Below the pieces are notes generated by a model that made no database searches, was not told the DNA's origin, and saw only the letters and a program-made list of their open reading frames with translations. A stretch of 64,000 nucleotides of DNA from Methylocystis echinoides (lineage in GTDB: Bacteria; Pseudomonadota; Alphaproteobacteria; Rhizobiales; Beijerinckiaceae): positions 2,728,501 to 2,792,500 of the forward strand of contig NZ_CP156084.1 in NCBI RefSeq assembly GCF_040687965.1, in the 5' to 3' direction. Of the stretch, positions 63,109 to 64,000 are shown in pieces (position 1 is the stretch's first letter; each line of letters opens with the position of its first letter). The position numbers and the translations under genes were made by a program.

Positions 63109-63498
63109 TCAGGGCGCGCTGAAGTTCAGCGGAACCTGGCCTTGAATGACCGTCGCCTTATTAATGGCGTCACCCCCTTTGGAGGTGTCGCCGATGGACT
63201 GATTGATCGTCAATTCTTGCGAGAGGGACTTGTTTCCCGCGTTGACAGGGATCTGCACCTGCAAGACCGACGCCTTATTCAGCGCAAAGCCGCCTTTTGA
63301 CGTGTCGCCGGTCAGCTGGTTCAATTTCAGTTGCTGTGTGACCGAAGGCGTCGGCGGCGATGCGGGCGGCGTCAAGGGCGCCAAAGGCGCGAGGGGCGCG
63401 CCGCCGGCCGATTGGGTCGAAGAGGTGATCGTTATCTCAGCGAAGGCGAGGCTGTTTGAGAGGGCCATGATGGCGGGGACGAGAAGAAACTTCTTCAT
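63109..63498 (-). CDS. secreted DTSKGG-repeat protein, copy 1
   Basis: A 129-residue protein: signal peptide (MKKFLLVPAIMALSNSLAFA), a Pro-rich linker (PLAPLAPLTPPASPPTPSV) and two repeats, LNQLTGDTSKGGFALNKASV...QIPVN and INQSIGDTSKGGDAINKATV...QVPLN. AGGAGG precedes ATG 63498. Tandem paralogue of the next gene. A surface or matrix protein is possible; function unknown. Confidence 0.72.
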   Translation of the reverse strand: MKKFLLVPAIMALSNSLAFAEITITSSTQSAGGAPLAPLAPLTPPASPPTPSVTQQLKLNQLTGDTSKGGFALNKASVLQVQIPVNAGNKSLSQELTINQSIGDTSKGGDAINKATVIQGQVPLNFSAP

Positions 63499-63739
63499 CT
63501 TGATTCCTCCTGATGTCCCTGTGAATTGACGCCGAGAGGCGCACCAGGGATCTATTTGGGAGGCAGCACTAGGTTTGGCGCCTGTTTGGCTGCCTAGTTT
63601 TCGAAAAGCAGCGGCCCACTTCCTACTCGCTGTATCAGCAATGCTTAATGCAATGGGCGGGAACGCCGCCGGGTCCGGTGCGAAGATCGCGGCCGGCAAT
63701 TGGCCGCGATCCTCTCTTAGCGAACTAGCGCGTCAATTC

Positions 63740-64000
63740 TCACGGGGCGCCGAAGTTCAGCGGAACCTGAGCCTGGATCACGACGTTCTTGTTGATCGCG
63801 TCGCCGCCCTTGGAGGTGTTGCCGATCGTCTGGCCAAGCTCCGCCTTCTGCGAGATGTTGCCGGAGCCGGCGTTGACCGGAACCTGCGCCTGCACGAGGA
63901 AGGACTTGTTCAGGGCGAAACCACCCTTGGAGGTGTCGCCGATCGTCTGGTTGAGCTTCAGCGACTGGCTGATGTCGAGAGCGAAGGCGAAGTTGGTCGA
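63740..64000 (-). CDS. DTSKGG-repeat protein, copy 2, partial
   Basis: The last 86 codons of a paralogue of the gene at 63109-63498; its start lies beyond the right edge. Two repeats are visible: LNQTIGDTSKGGFALNKSFL...QVPVN and LGQTIGNTSKGGDAINKNVV...QVPLN, ending in NFGAP. The DNA repeats 63109-63300 closely. Confidence 0.75.
   Translation of the reverse strand, partial: STNFAFALDISQSLKLNQTIGDTSKGGFALNKSFLVQAQVPVNAGSGNISQKAELGQTIGNTSKGGDAINKNVVIQAQVPLNFGAP

Overview
The window comes from a GC-rich alphaproteobacterium, most likely of the order Hyphomicrobiales. The nif gene order (truncated haemoglobin and atypical receiver divergent from nifH, SIR2-like and DegT-like genes in the nifB operon) fits a type II methanotroph of the Methylocystis/Methylosinus kind, but no methane-oxidation gene is present, so the genus is an inference.

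Region 1 (1-29,100) is an almost complete molybdenum nitrogenase regulon. Three minus-strand operons each start with a -24/-12 (sigma54) promoter and an upstream NifA box: iscA-nifU-nifS-nifV-cysE-nifW-fixA-fixB-fixC-fixX (promoter near 8,296; fixX runs off the left edge); nifH-nifD-nifK-nifE-nifN-nifX-DUF269-DUF683-fdxB-nifQ (promoter near 17,843); and nifB-fdxN-iscA-TPR-LRV-nifZ-nifZ-nifT-orf-degT-fdx-orf-sir2-fdx (promoter near 26,703). NifA is divergent from nifB and has its own -24/-12 match. Between nifH and nifB a receiver without its phospho-acceptor Asp and a group III truncated haemoglobin are read on the plus strand. Together these genes make the nitrogenase structural proteins, the FeMo-cofactor (NifB, E, N, V, Q, X), Fe-S clusters (NifU, NifS, IscA, CysE) and the electron supply (FixABCX, several ferredoxins), under O2-sensitive NifA control.

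Region 2 (29,100-38,660) is ordinary chromosome: dodecin, a phasin-like protein, rplS, a VOC protein, an Rsm22 methyltransferase, leuC, a minimal metallopeptidase, a methyltransferase, small membrane and secreted proteins, a GNAT protein, an ABC-F ATPase and tRNA-Glu(UUC).

Region 3 (38,686-58,895) is a 20.2-kb element integrated in the 3' half of tRNA-Glu and bounded by perfect 47-bp direct repeats. Its right half is one minus-strand operon-like block: tyrosine integrase, HTH/excisionase-like proteins, a DUF3631 helicase/primase-type protein, a RuvC-like resolvase, small phage proteins, terminase small subunit and a virion-core-like protein. No large terminase, portal, capsid, tail or lysis gene is visible, so it looks like a phage satellite or a strongly reduced prophage. 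The 3' end of the DUF3631 gene holds a 215-bp mirror-arranged array of twelve GTGAC/GTCAC boxes, a candidate origin. The left half is cargo: small secreted, lipoprotein and membrane proteins, several paralogous to each other, plus decayed genes.

Region 4 (58,896-64,000) is chromosome again: a glycosyltransferase, a tiny secreted CYC-motif peptide that is a paralogue of one inside the island, an atypical LuxR-type regulator, and secreted proteins including two tandem paralogues built of repeats with a DTSKGG-type core.
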